DNA from: Streptomyces sp. ISL-12
GTDB lineage: Bacteria > Actinomycetota > Actinomycetes > Streptomycetales > Streptomycetaceae
Reading direction: 5' to 3'
NCBI RefSeq assembly: GCF_018614415.1
Contig: NZ_JAGGOO010000081.1
Span: forward strand, 1-64,000
DNA: 64,000 nucleotides
This document shows positions 32,156-40,268 of this stretch, piece by piece. The notes under the pieces are model-generated. The model was not told where the DNA came from, did not search any database, and saw only the letters and a program-made list of their open reading frames with translations. Within the stretch, counting starts at the first letter, position 1. Each line of letters opens with the position of its first letter. The translations under genes were made by a program, and so were the position numbers.

Positions 32156-33124
32156 TTATGACGAGATCTCGAACCGGTTGAGCGAGCCGGGCAGCCGCGT
32201 GCCGAGCGGGGCCATGTCGCCGCCGGCACCGTGCCGCGCGAGCAGGTCCAGCGCGAGCCGCCCGCGCCGCACCCGCTCCTTGGCGGTGGCCAGTGTCAGT
32301 TCCCGCAGGTGGTGGCCGTACGGGTAGATGCCGGGGGACTTCGACAGGCCGAACTTCAGGTAGAGCGGGGCGCCGCGCCGGATCAGCTCCGCCACCTCGT
32401 ACATCCGCACATAGCCGCCCAGGTCGTCCGGAGCCTCGATGTACATGTCCATCGGCGCCGCCGACACCCGGCGGATCTCGGTGAGGTGGTCCAGCGTCAG
32501 GTCGCTGGGCACGTTGACGGAGTCGGCGCCGAGCCGCTCGTAGACGGCGAACGAGGCCGGGTTGACGGGGCCCACGAGCGCCGAGACCTTCAGGGTGGTG
32601 TCGGCGGGGATGATCCCCTGGGCCCGCGCCCGGTGCAGCGTCCACAGCACGCCCTCGTCGGCGACGAGCAGGCACTTGACGCCCAACTCGGTGGCCCGGA
32701 CGGCGTCTTCGACGCATCCGGCGACGGCGTCGTGGCCGCGTGCGCGCAGCCCGCCGCCGCCGGAGTCGGTCCGGGTGGAGCCGCCGATGTCCCAGGTCCC
32801 GCGCGGACCGGTGAACAGGCACAGTTCGATGTCGCGGGCGGCGGTGGCCTCGACCATCTCGGTGATCTCGGCGTCGGAGAGCATCCACACCCCGCTGCCC
32901 TGGCTGATCCGGTGGATCGGCACGTCGAGGCGGGAGGACTCCTTCAGGACCACCGCCAGCGCCTCGGGACCCTCGCAGGACGGGATCTCGGTGCGCCAGC
33001 GACCGCCGTCCGGGAAGGTGTGCGGCGAGGCGTCGGCGGGGTCGAGGGCGGGCGCGCCCAGGCCGAGGGCGGTGAGCGCCTGCTCACCGGGCCGGCGGGG
33101 CGCCGTGGCGGAAGCGTCGGTCAC
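32156..33124 (-). CDS. U32-like TIM-barrel protein of unknown function in sugar operon
   Basis: 322 residues. GTG start behind GAAGGACAGCTT. The middle part (AVAGCVEDAVRATELGVKCLLVADEGVLWTLHRARAQG, ADTTLKVSALVGPVNPASFAVYERLGADSVNVPSDLTLDHLTEIRR) resembles the N-terminal barrel of U32-type proteins, where position-specific lookups list sequence-adjacent strands. The C-terminal Cys cluster that binds Fe-S in UbiU/RlhA proteins is not seen. It sits first in the transporter unit and shares its operator with the dehydratase promoter, so it may act on the imported sugar. Annotated function would be a guess. Confidence 0.75.
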   Translation of the reverse strand: MTDASATAPRRPGEQALTALGLGAPALDPADASPHTFPDGGRWRTEIPSCEGPEALAVVLKESSRLDVPIHRISQGSGVWMLSDAEITEMVEATAARDIELCLFTGPRGTWDIGGSTRTDSGGGGLRARGHDAVAGCVEDAVRATELGVKCLLVADEGVLWTLHRARAQGIIPADTTLKVSALVGPVNPASFAVYERLGADSVNVPSDLTLDHLTEIRRVSAAPMDMYIEAPDDLGGYVRMYEVAELIRRGAPLYLKFGLSKSPGIYPYGHHLRELTLATAKERVRRGRLALDLLARHGAGGDMAPLGTRLPGSLNRFEISS

Positions 33125-33138
33125 AAGCTGTCCTTCGT

Positions 33139-33162
33139 GTTCGATATGCCGGACAAGGTTCG
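33139..33162 (-). promoter_or_regulatory. Operator copy 1 of the sugar regulon
   Basis: GTTCGATAT, ten bases, then GTTCG, 15 bp upstream of the U32-like start. The same element with the same 10-bp gap lies at 35436-35459. A regulator of the LacI, GntR or DeoR type is possible, but none is encoded nearby. Confidence 0.6.
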
Positions 33163-33192
33163 CGGCACATGGCAGACGGGCGGGGCATGGGT

Positions 33193-33237
33193 GTACGCCG
33201 GTACGGAGGCCGTCAGGTCGCCCCCGTACCGGCGTAC
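33193..33237 (-). terminator. Hairpin terminator after the dehydrogenase gene
   Basis: GTACGCCGGTACGG (33193-33206) pairs perfectly with 33224-33237 over a 17-nt loop. It follows the dehydrogenase stop (33252) and so splits the sugar genes into two transcripts. Confidence 0.75.
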
Positions 33238-33251
33238 GGCTGGGGGCTGCC

Positions 33252-34256
33252 TCAGGGACGCAGCAGTACCTTGCCGACCTTCGGATCGCCGGACCCCACC
33301 AGCTCGATGGCGTGCGGGAACTCGGCGAGCGGCAGTTCGTGCGTCACCAGCGGCAGCGGGTCGAGCAGCCCGGCGGCGAACACCCGGACGGTGTGCGCCC
33401 AGGCGTCCGGGGGCGCCCCGAAGACGGTGTGCACCTCCAGCTGCCGCACGACCAGGCCGGTGGGGTCGAGGCCGGCGGCGCCGGGCGCCGGGATGCCGGT
33501 CAGCACCAGCCGTCCCCCGCGCCGGAGCAGCGCCGCCGCGGTACGGGCGGCGTCGGCCGACCCCGCGGTCTCGATGACGACGTCGAAGTCGTCGGGGAGC
33601 GGCTGGTCCTTGGTGCGGAAGTCGGTCGCCCCGAACTGCCGGGACAGCGCCTCCCGGTCGCCGCGCGTACCGACGGTCAGCAGCTCGGCGGGGGAGCCGG
33701 CGGCGAGGAACTGCACGGCGAACATCCCGAGCGTGCCCGTGCCGACGACGGCGACCCGCTCACCCGGCCGGGCGTTCGCCTTCAGCGCGGCGGCGGCGAT
33801 ACAGGCGGCCGGCTCCAGCAGGGCGGCGGCCGAGAGGTCGGCGTCGTCGGGCAGGACGTGCAGCAGCCGGGCCGGGAGCGTCAGCGTCGGGGCCATGGCG
33901 CCCGGCTGGGTGAACCCGGTCTCCTCGTACCCGGCGGTGCACAACGTTGTCTCACCGGCGTGGCACCGGTCGCACACCTGGCAGTTGCGGAACCCCTCGC
34001 CGACCACTTTCCGCCCGACGAGCGAGACCGGCACCCCGGCCCCGACCGCCTCGACCGTCCCCGACCACTCGTGCCCGGGGACCAGCGGGTAACGGACGTA
34101 CCCCTCCGGCCTGTTGCCCTGGTGCACCTCACGGTCGCTGCCGCAGATACCGGCGGCGTGCACCCGTACCAGCGCCTCCCCGGCGGCCGGGTCGCGCGGC
34201 TCGTGCGGGACGAGCCGGTGCGCGCCCGGCGCCTCGATGACGACGGCGGTGCTCAC
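33252..34256 (-). CDS. Zinc-binding medium-chain alcohol/sugar-acid dehydrogenase
   Basis: 334 residues in the L-idonate/sorbitol dehydrogenase-like MDR group. Catalytic zinc contacts: Cys in AAGICGSDRE, His-Glu in VPGHEWSG. Structural zinc Cys cluster CQVCDRCHAGETTLC. NAD site VVGTGTLGMFAVQ. GTG start at 34256 overlaps the dehydratase stop by 4 bp. With the dehydratase it suggests oxidation and dehydration of a sugar acid or polyol; no aldolase is nearby, so the pathway is unfinished here. Confidence 0.9.
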   Translation of the reverse strand: MSTAVVIEAPGAHRLVPHEPRDPAAGEALVRVHAAGICGSDREVHQGNRPEGYVRYPLVPGHEWSGTVEAVGAGVPVSLVGRKVVGEGFRNCQVCDRCHAGETTLCTAGYEETGFTQPGAMAPTLTLPARLLHVLPDDADLSAAALLEPAACIAAAALKANARPGERVAVVGTGTLGMFAVQFLAAGSPAELLTVGTRGDREALSRQFGATDFRTKDQPLPDDFDVVIETAGSADAARTAAALLRRGGRLVLTGIPAPGAAGLDPTGLVVRQLEVHTVFGAPPDAWAHTVRVFAAGLLDPLPLVTHELPLAEFPHAIELVGSGDPKVGKVLLRP

Positions 34257-35416
34257 TGGGTGCCCTTGGGCTTGCGCTGCTCCCAGCCCTCGGCCCACAG
34301 GTCGAACCGGGCCTGCTGCTGCGGGAACTCGGCGGCGGCGTCGGTGTCCAGCTCCACGCCGAGCCCGGGGGCGTCGGAGAGGTGGAAGCACCCGTCCTCC
34401 GGGTCCACCTGCGGAGCGCCCTTGACCACCTTCTTGATCTCCGCGTCCGCGAAGTCGTTGAAGTGCTCCAGGATCTTGAAGTTGGGGGAGGTGAAGCCGA
34501 CCTGGAGCGAGGCGGCGGTGAGCACGGAGCCGCCCACGTTGTGCGGCGCGACCAGCGTGTAGTGCGTCTCGGCGGTCGCGGCGAGCTTGCGGGTCTCCCA
34601 GATGCCGCCGATGTGGCCGACGTCCGGCTGGATGATGTCGACGGACTGGTCCTCGAACAGCTCCCGGAACTCGATCCGGTCGTGGATGCGCTCACCGGTG
34701 GCGACGGGGATGTCCACCTTCTCGGCGACCTTCTTCAGCGCCCGCAGGTTCTCCGGCGGCACCGGCTCCTCCAGCCAGGCCGGCTTGAAGGGAGCCAGTT
34801 CCTTGGCGAGCCGTACGGCGGTGGAGGGGGAGAACCGGCCGTGCATCTCCAGCATCAGCTCGGCCTCGGGCCCGATGGCGTCCCGCACGGCCTCGATGAG
34901 CGAGACGGCGTACAGCGTCTGCTCGTGGTCCAGCTCGAAGTGCCCGGTCCCGAACGGGTCGATCTTCAGCGCCCGGTACCCGCGCTCCATGACCCCCTGG
35001 GCGGCCTTGTGGTACGCCTCGGGCGTCCGCTCCGTGGTGTACCACCCGTTGGCGTACGCCTTCACCTTGTCGGTGACCTTGCCGCCCAGCAGCTGCCACA
35101 CCGGCACGCCGAGCGCCTTGCCCTTGATGTCCCAGCAGGCCATCTCGACGACGGCGATGCCGGACATCACGATCTCGCCCGCGCGCCCGTAGTCGCCGTA
35201 CTTCATGCGCTTGACGAGGTCCTCGACAGCGAACGGGTCGGAGCCGAGAATGTGGTTGACCTCGGCCTCCTTCAGGTAACCGAGGAGCGCGTCGGTGTGA
35301 CCGAGCATCCGGGTCTCGCCGACTCCGGTCAGGCCCTCGTCGGTGTGCACCTGGACATAGGTCAGGTTGCGCCACGGCGTTCCGACCACGTGCGTGCTGA
35401 TTCCGGTGATGCGCAC
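34253..35416 (-). CDS. Enolase-superfamily sugar-acid dehydratase (mandelate racemase/galactonate dehydratase-like)
   Basis: 387 residues. The N-terminal capping domain is followed by the barrel: catalytic Lys in ALKIDPFG (KxD), metal ligands in LMLEMHGRFS, WLEEPVPPEN and VATGERIHD, and a final His in VAPHNVGGS. The HGRFS and HNVGG patterns are those of D-galactonate-type dehydratases. GTG at 35416 behind GGAGGGCAGCTGCC. First gene of its unit; the promoter carries the shared operator. The exact acid sugar (galactonate, arabinonate or another) is unresolved. Confidence 0.9.
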   Translation of the reverse strand: MRITGISTHVVGTPWRNLTYVQVHTDEGLTGVGETRMLGHTDALLGYLKEAEVNHILGSDPFAVEDLVKRMKYGDYGRAGEIVMSGIAVVEMACWDIKGKALGVPVWQLLGGKVTDKVKAYANGWYTTERTPEAYHKAAQGVMERGYRALKIDPFGTGHFELDHEQTLYAVSLIEAVRDAIGPEAELMLEMHGRFSPSTAVRLAKELAPFKPAWLEEPVPPENLRALKKVAEKVDIPVATGERIHDRIEFRELFEDQSVDIIQPDVGHIGGIWETRKLAATAETHYTLVAPHNVGGSVLTAASLQVGFTSPNFKILEHFNDFADAEIKKVVKGAPQVDPEDGCFHLSDAPGLGVELDTDAAAEFPQQQARFDLWAEGWEQRKPKGTQ

Positions 35417-35435
35417 GGCAGCTGCCCTCCGCTAC

Positions 35436-35502
35436 GTTCGATATTTCGTCACTCGTTCGAAATGCTGGCGTGACAGTAAGGACGGGGTGGCGGGGGTGTC
35501 AA
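35436..35502 (-). promoter_or_regulatory. Promoter and operator copy 2 of the sugar regulon
   Basis: On the - strand, TTGACA (35502-35497), 18 bp, TACTGT (35478-35473). Just downstream, covering the predicted start, lies GTTCGATAT-N10-GTTCG (35436-35459, + strand reading) with an extra TTTCG. The spacing matches the element at 33139-33162 exactly. Confidence 0.65.
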
Positions 35503-35630
35503 TGGGTCGGACGCATAACGGTTTCGGGAGCTTTCGAAACCTCGTCACCTGCCGGGGCGGCCGTTTCCCACACAACTTTCACAGGCGGCACTAGGAAGGC
35601 GGCCGACGCGGAACTTAACCTTCACGCGTC

Positions 35631-36515
35631 ATGGACTACTGCGAGCCGTGCCGACGGCACGTCAACGGCGCCCTGGTCTGCCCGGGGTGCGGCGCACCGG
35701 CCGGCCCGGCGGACATATCGGCCACGGAGACCCTGGAGGTGCCGGAAGCCCCGAACGGCGGACGGCACATCACCGCAGGGGCGGCGGGGGAGTCCACGGC
35801 CGTCGCCGTCGCCGTCGCCGGGGCAGCGGCTCCGGGGGGCCGTGCCGCCCGCAGACGCGAGCAGCGGCAGGGCGGGCGGCGGAGCCGGGAGCGGGGCCCG
35901 GCGGGCGGCGGCCCCGACGCCGAGGGTCCGGCCGCCGAGGGTCCGGCCGCCGACGGTCCCGCCACCGATGGGGACGTGCCCGGCCGACGCGATCGCAAAG
36001 CGGCGGCCCACCGCAGGCGCCGCCGCCGGGTCCTGCTGATCACCGCCGGGTTCGTACTCGCCGCCGGCGGCCTGAGCCTGGCCGAACTCGGCACCGACGT
36101 CCCCGGCTTCCCCTCCTCGAAACCGGCCACGTCCGGGGAAGGGGCCCCCGAGTCCGACCGGGAGGACGAGGACGATCCCGCGCCGGGAACCACGGCCGCC
36201 CCCGTGGACGACGCGACGTCCGCCGGCGCGACGGGCACGGCGTCCCCGGACGCCTCGGACTCGGCGTCGGCGGACCCGGACGCGTCGGGCACGACGGAGG
36301 CGACGGACTCCGGCGCCCCGGACGACGACGAGGACACGGACCCGACGACCTCCCACGCCACCACCCCGGGCGCCTCCTCGGCACCCCCGGCGGAGACCAC
36401 CCCGGCGGACGAGTCCCCTTCCCTCCCGGAAACCTCCGGCCCCGAGCCCTCGACCTCCGACCCGGAGCCGTCGGCGTCGGAGACGTGTGACCGGTGGCTG
36501 TGGTGGTGCTCGTGA
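35631..36515 (+). CDS. SCO2400-family zinc-ribbon membrane protein
   Basis: 294 residues. An N-terminal zinc ribbon (YCEPCRRHVNGALVCPGCGAP, two CxxC pairs) is followed by a basic low-complexity linker with EGPAA repeats, one membrane helix (VLLITAGFVLAAGGLSLAEL, about residue 145) and a long acidic Ser/Thr/Pro/Asp tail ending CDRWLWWCS. The ribbon would be cytoplasmic and the tail extracellular. The family is known from Streptomyces by locus name only; no function is established. Tail composition varies by expansion. Confidence 0.85.
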   Translation: MDYCEPCRRHVNGALVCPGCGAPAGPADISATETLEVPEAPNGGRHITAGAAGESTAVAVAVAGAAAPGGRAARRREQRQGGRRSRERGPAGGGPDAEGPAAEGPAADGPATDGDVPGRRDRKAAAHRRRRRRVLLITAGFVLAAGGLSLAELGTDVPGFPSSKPATSGEGAPESDREDEDDPAPGTTAAPVDDATSAGATGTASPDASDSASADPDASGTTEATDSGAPDDDEDTDPTTSHATTPGASSAPPAETTPADESPSLPETSGPEPSTSDPEPSASETCDRWLWWCS

Positions 36516-36536
36516 AGCGCCGCCGCGCCTCCGCGC

Positions 36537-36920
36537 CTACTCGCTGACCGGCGCGTCGGCGAGCCGGTTGTTCCGGTCGATCTCCGACATGTGCGTCTCG
36601 GCCCAGACCCGCAGGGCGGACAGCGGCCCTTCGAGGGAGAGGCCCAGCTCGGTGAGCCGGTAGTGGACGGCGGGCGGCACGGTGGGCTCGACGCGCCGGG
36701 CGACCAGGCCGTCGCGGTCCAGGCTCCGCAGGGTGGTGGACAGCATCTTCTGCGAGATGCCGGGGACCCGGCGCCGCAACTCCGCGAACCGGATCTCGCC
36801 CGGCGCCTCCTCGGCCAGCACCTTGACCACCATCGACGTCCACTTGGTGCCGACGCGGTCGAGCAACTGCCGCGTCGGACAGCGCGGATCGAGCAGATCA
36901 CCGGGACGTGACGTGGTCAC
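36537..36920 (-). CDS. HxlR-family transcriptional regulator
   Basis: 127 residues. The winged HTH is typical: CPTRQLLDRVGTKWTSMVVKVLAEEAPGEIRFAELRRRVPGISQKMLSTTLRSLDRDGLVARRV. The Cys at residue 14 (DPRCPT) is in the place of the redox or ligand-sensing Cys of many HxlR members. Divergent from an alpha/beta hydrolase; a GGTGACC dyad in between is the probable operator. Confidence 0.92.
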   Translation of the reverse strand: MTTSRPGDLLDPRCPTRQLLDRVGTKWTSMVVKVLAEEAPGEIRFAELRRRVPGISQKMLSTTLRSLDRDGLVARRVEPTVPPAVHYRLTELGLSLEGPLSALRVWAETHMSEIDRNNRLADAPVSE

Positions 36921-36979
36921 CCGTACCTCACCACCTGAAACAGAAGTGCCGTCTTGGGCCCACCAGGCTAGTTCCTTAC

Positions 36980-36994
36980 GGTGACCAGGTCACC
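36980..36994. promoter_or_regulatory. GGTGACC-A-GGTCACC dyad between HxlR and hydrolase genes
   Basis: Perfect 7-bp arms around one base, 30 bp before the hydrolase ATG. Likely HxlR operator by position. Confidence 0.55.
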
Positions 36995-37023
36995 TCTGTT
37001 CACCCCCGCACCCGGAGCCCGCC

Positions 37024-37893
37024 ATGCCCGACCTGCGCCGCGTCCCCGTCAACGGCACCGAACTCAACGTCGCCCTCGCCGGATCCGGCCCCGCCGTCCT
37101 GCTGCTGCACGGCTTCCCGCACACCTGGCAGGTGTGGACGGACGTCCTGGCCGACCTGTCCCGCGACCACCTCGTCATCGCGCCGGACCTGCGCGGCTTC
37201 GGCGCGAGCGCCCGGCCCGCCGCCGGATACGACGCCGGCACCCTGGCCGAGGACGCCGAGGCGCTGCTCACCGCGCTCGGCGTCTCCTCGGCCGCCGTGG
37301 CCGGCATCGACGCCGGCACCCCGCCGGCCTTCCTCCTCGCCCTGCGCCGCCCCGGCCTCGTCCGGCGCCTGGTCGTCATGGAGTCCCTGCTGGGCCGGCT
37401 GCCCGGCGCCGAGGACTTCCTGGCCGGCGGGCCGCCGTGGTGGTTCGGCTTCCACGCCGCCGAGCCCGGCCTCGCCGAAACCGTCCTCGAAGGACACGAG
37501 GCCGAGTACGTCGACTGGTTCCTCAACGCCGGCACCCTCGGCGCGGGCGTCCGCCCGTCCGTCCGGGACGCCTTCGTCCGCGCGTACACCGGCCGGGCGG
37601 CGCTCGGCGGCGCGTTCGCCACCTACCGGGCCCTGCCCGAGAGCGCCGAGCAGATCGAACGGGCGCTCACCACCACCCGCCTGACCGTCCCGACCCTGGC
37701 CGTCGGCGCCCACCCCGTCGGCACCGCCCTGGAACGCCAACTCCGCCCCGTCACCGACGACCTCACCGGACACGTCATCGAGGACTGCGGCCACATCATC
37801 CCCTTGCACCGGCCTCAGGCCCTGCTGACGGTGCTGCGGCCGTTCCTGTCCGCCGGGCCGGACGAGGCACCGGGACCGACGGCGTCGTCCTGA
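37024..37893 (+). CDS. Alpha/beta hydrolase with Asp nucleophile (epoxide hydrolase/dehalogenase-like)
   Basis: 289 residues. Oxyanion loop HGFPHTW (29-35). The nucleophile elbow reads GIDAG, with Asp96 where esterases have Ser, the arrangement of epoxide hydrolases and haloalkane dehalogenases. His and acid residues are in EDCGHIIPLHRPQ near residue 245. Likely opens epoxides or similar electrophiles, possibly as detoxification. Its tail overlaps the convergent ATPase gene by 98 bp. The divergent HxlR gene probably regulates it. Confidence 0.87.
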   Translation: MPDLRRVPVNGTELNVALAGSGPAVLLLHGFPHTWQVWTDVLADLSRDHLVIAPDLRGFGASARPAAGYDAGTLAEDAEALLTALGVSSAAVAGIDAGTPPAFLLALRRPGLVRRLVVMESLLGRLPGAEDFLAGGPPWWFGFHAAEPGLAETVLEGHEAEYVDWFLNAGTLGAGVRPSVRDAFVRAYTGRAALGGAFATYRALPESAEQIERALTTTRLTVPTLAVGAHPVGTALERQLRPVTDDLTGHVIEDCGHIIPLHRPQALLTVLRPFLSAGPDEAPGPTASS

Positions 37894-38269
37894 AGACGGC
37901 CCACACGGCCTTGCCGACGACATGCCGCGTGACTCCCATGCCGTCGGCCACTTCCCGGACCAGAGGCAGCCCGCGCCCGGAACACGCACCGGGGCCGGCC
38001 TCCGGCCCGTCGAGGACCAGGCTGCGGTCGCCGCTGTCCCGGACCGAGAGGAGGATCGACCTCTCGTCGAGCGTGAGACTCACGCAGTACTCCCTGCCGG
38101 GCGGCGCTCCGTGCAGAAGCGCGTTCGTGGCCAACTCGGAGACGCACAGCGTTATGTCGTCCAGTCGATCGGTGTGACCCCAGTCCGTCAGCACCTGACG
38201 GACGAAAGCGCGGGCGTCGCGCACCGAGGTGCGTGAGCGTGGGAAACGACGGTGCCGTGACAGGGGCAC
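37796..38269 (-). CDS. RsbW-like ATP-binding protein (second copy)
   Basis: 157 residues. GTG start at 38269 behind GGAGGTGG. GHKL N-box VSELATNALLHG and G-box GRGLPLVREVAD mark the anti-sigma/ATPase fold. The last 30 or so residues (PVPRPARRTGTAAAPSAG) are low-complexity and lie antisense to the hydrolase tail, so a frameshift or tail extension is possible. Divergent from the UTRA/GntR pair. A similar association of an RsbW-like gene with a regulator occurs at 19802. Confidence 0.82.
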   Translation of the reverse strand: MPLSRHRRFPRSRTSVRDARAFVRQVLTDWGHTDRLDDITLCVSELATNALLHGAPPGREYCVSLTLDERSILLSVRDSGDRSLVLDGPEAGPGACSGRGLPLVREVADGMGVTRHVVGKAVWAVFRTTPSVPVPRPARRTGTAAAPSAGPEAGARG

Positions 38270-38424
38270 GGGGCCACCTCCGGGAACTGGGGCGTCCGAC
38301 GAGCGGCAACCTTACTGCGTTTCGCGAATGGTGGCTAGGTGGCAGGATGGTGGGGAACATCCGGGCGAGGTCGCTAACGTTGAGGCCACCGTGGGAGTCT
38401 GGCATCGGTCACGAGGAGGGCTTT

Positions 38425-38958
38425 GTGAGCACGAGCAGCTGGGTCAGCGCATCCCTTCCGTATCTGACCCCGCAGAAGAAAGACGCCTGGGCCGCCGAAG
38501 CCGCCGCGCAGGGCCGTCGGGGAACCCAGCGCATCCTGCACGCCGGCGAGGTGCCCGCACCGGCCGAGGTCGCGGAGCTGTTCGGCATCGCGGCAGGGGA
38601 GCCGGTCGTCGTGCGCCGCCGCCTGATCCTCCTCGACGAGCGTCCGAACGAACTGACCGACACGTACTACCCCCTGCCCATCGCCCAGGGCACCGACCTC
38701 GCCCGCACCGCCAAGATCCGCGGCGGAGCCGTCGCCTTGCTCGCGGAACTCGGCCACGTCGGCGTCCTGGTGAGGGAGGACGTGACGGCCGCGCTGCCCG
38801 ACGAGGAGGAGTGCCGGACCCTGGACACCGCCCCTGACGAGCCGGTCCTCCGGCTCACCCGGCTCACGCTCGACCGCGACGACCGCCCGATCCAGGCCGA
38901 CCGTATGGTGATGCCTGCCCTACGGCAGAGACTGCGTTACGAGATCAGGATCGGATGA
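38425..38958 (+). CDS. UTRA-domain protein lacking a DNA-binding domain
   Basis: 177 residues starting VSTSSWVSASLPYLTPQKKDAWAAEAAAQGRRGTQ. GTG at 38425 behind GAGGAGGG. The whole protein is a UTRA ligand-binding domain of GntR/HutC type (HAGEVPAPAEVAELFGIAAGEPVVVRRRLILLDERPNELTDTYYPL); the winged helix is absent and nothing upstream restores it. It overlaps a full GntR/UTRA gene by 4 bp (ATGA at 38955). The two may form a mixed dimer. The UTRA parts are clearly related (TYYPLPIA against CYYPLDIA). Confidence 0.83.
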   Translation: MSTSSWVSASLPYLTPQKKDAWAAEAAAQGRRGTQRILHAGEVPAPAEVAELFGIAAGEPVVVRRRLILLDERPNELTDTYYPLPIAQGTDLARTAKIRGGAVALLAELGHVGVLVREDVTAALPDEEECRTLDTAPDEPVLRLTRLTLDRDDRPIQADRMVMPALRQRLRYEIRIG

Positions 38959-39713
38959 CCGTGCCCCAGGCAGAAACGGAAGCCGTCGACCGCCGCTCGC
39001 TGCACGAGCGCATCGCCGCCGATCTGCGCGACGACATCATGAGCGGCGAACTCGCGCCGGGTGCGAACCTGCCCTCGACGGCGCGGCTCAAGGAACGCTT
39101 CGACGCGTCGAACGCCACGGTGCAGAAGGCACTCCAACTCCTCAAGGAGGAGAGCCTCGTGGTCGGCCGGGCGGGAGCCGCCGTCACGGTGCGCGAGCAC
39201 CGGCAGCGCAGGGTCCGGCCCGCCGCGCTCACGGCTCCGGGCCGCTGGCTCACCGAGGCCGCCAAGCACGGCACCCACGCCCGCAGCGCCCTGCGCGAGG
39301 TCGCCGAGGTCATTCCGCCCGCCGACGTCCGAGCCGCCTTCGGCCTCCCGGCGGACGGCACGGCTCTGCTGCGCGCCCAGCTCCTCCTGATCGACGACGA
39401 GCCCGCCGAACTCGCCCACTGCTACTACCCACTGGACATCGCCCGGGGCACGGCTCTCATGGAGCGCCGCCGGATCAAAGGCGGTGCCACTGCACTGCTC
39501 ACGGAAGTGGGGCATCCCCCGCGCCACAGCGTCGACCGCGTCTCCGCACGCATCCCCACCCAGGAGCAGTACCAGGCCCTCCGCCTCACCAGCAGCACGC
39601 CCGTCCTGCGCACCCTCCGGGTCGTCCACAGTGACGGGGAGGCCCCGGTCGAGGTGACCGTCATGGTGAAGGCCGGGCACCTCTACGAGCTTCAGTACGA
39701 GTTCGACGCGTAG
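38955..39713 (+). CDS. GntR-family (HutC-type) regulator with UTRA domain
   Basis: 252 residues. An N-terminal winged HTH (LHERIAADLRDDIMSGELAPGANLPSTARLKERFDASNATVQKALQLLKEE) is followed by a UTRA domain. The normal ligand-binding surface of HutC-type proteins is intact, so it can act alone, but its translation depends on the UTRA-only gene before it. The ligand is unknown. No metabolic gene follows in the same direction. Confidence 0.9.
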   Translation: MTVPQAETEAVDRRSLHERIAADLRDDIMSGELAPGANLPSTARLKERFDASNATVQKALQLLKEESLVVGRAGAAVTVREHRQRRVRPAALTAPGRWLTEAAKHGTHARSALREVAEVIPPADVRAAFGLPADGTALLRAQLLLIDDEPAELAHCYYPLDIARGTALMERRRIKGGATALLTEVGHPPRHSVDRVSARIPTQEQYQALRLTSSTPVLRTLRVVHSDGEAPVEVTVMVKAGHLYELQYEFDA

Positions 39714-39725
39714 GCGCCCGACGGC

Positions 39726-40181
39726 TCAGCCCTCCGCCCCCTCGTCCTCCCCCACCATCCTCCGCAACGCGTCCCGCAGCGCCAGCCGCTCCCCCTCCGC
39801 CAGCCCCGCCAGCGGCTCCCGCGCGAAGCGCAGTGACTCCCGCAGGCTCCGGGACACCCGCAGGCCCTCCTCCGTGGCCGCCGCCACCTTCACGCGCCGG
39901 TCGCCGGGGTCGGGGCGGCGCTCGACCAGCCCGCGTGCCTCCAGGCGGTCCACGATGCCGGTGACGTTCGACGGTTCGCACCGCAGCTTGCGGGCGAGCC
40001 TGCGCATCGGCAGCGGCTCCAGGGACAGCAGCCTCAGCAGCCGCGCCTGCGCCCCGGTCAGCGCGTGCTCGGCCGCCGCCTCCTCGTAGTCCGCGTGGAA
40101 CCGGGCCACGGCCACGCCGATCAGCTCGACGACCTCCAGGGTCAGTGCGTCCGGTCGGGGGGTGGGGTGCGCGTCGGCCAT
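39726..40181 (-). CDS. MarR-family transcriptional regulator
   Basis: 151 residues. Winged HTH: LTGAQARLLRLLSLEPLPMRRLARKLRCEPSNVTGIVDRLEARGLVERRPDPGDRRVKVAAATEEG. ATG at 40181; a TTG 27 bp upstream is unlikely. No Shine-Dalgarno is visible, so the transcript may be leaderless. It is divergent from an NADP-dependent oxidoreductase and faces a TGTTTCAG dyad. Confidence 0.9.
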   Translation of the reverse strand: MADAHPTPRPDALTLEVVELIGVAVARFHADYEEAAAEHALTGAQARLLRLLSLEPLPMRRLARKLRCEPSNVTGIVDRLEARGLVERRPDPGDRRVKVAAATEEGLRVSRSLRESLRFAREPLAGLAEGERLALRDALRRMVGEDEGAEG

Positions 40182-40231
40182 GGATTCAGGGTACCCATTG
40201 TTTGACAACCTGAAATTTCCAGGCGCACAGT

Positions 40232-40250
40232 TGTTTCAGGTACTGAAACA
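40232..40250. promoter_or_regulatory. MarR-type operator, TGTTTCAG-GTA-CTGAAACA
   Basis: A 19-bp perfect dyad (8-bp arms, 3-bp centre) 19 bp before the oxidoreductase ATG. A partial copy (ACCTGAAA) lies at 40208-40215. Confidence 0.7.
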
Positions 40251-40268
40251 TCTTCGAAAGGGCCGCTC

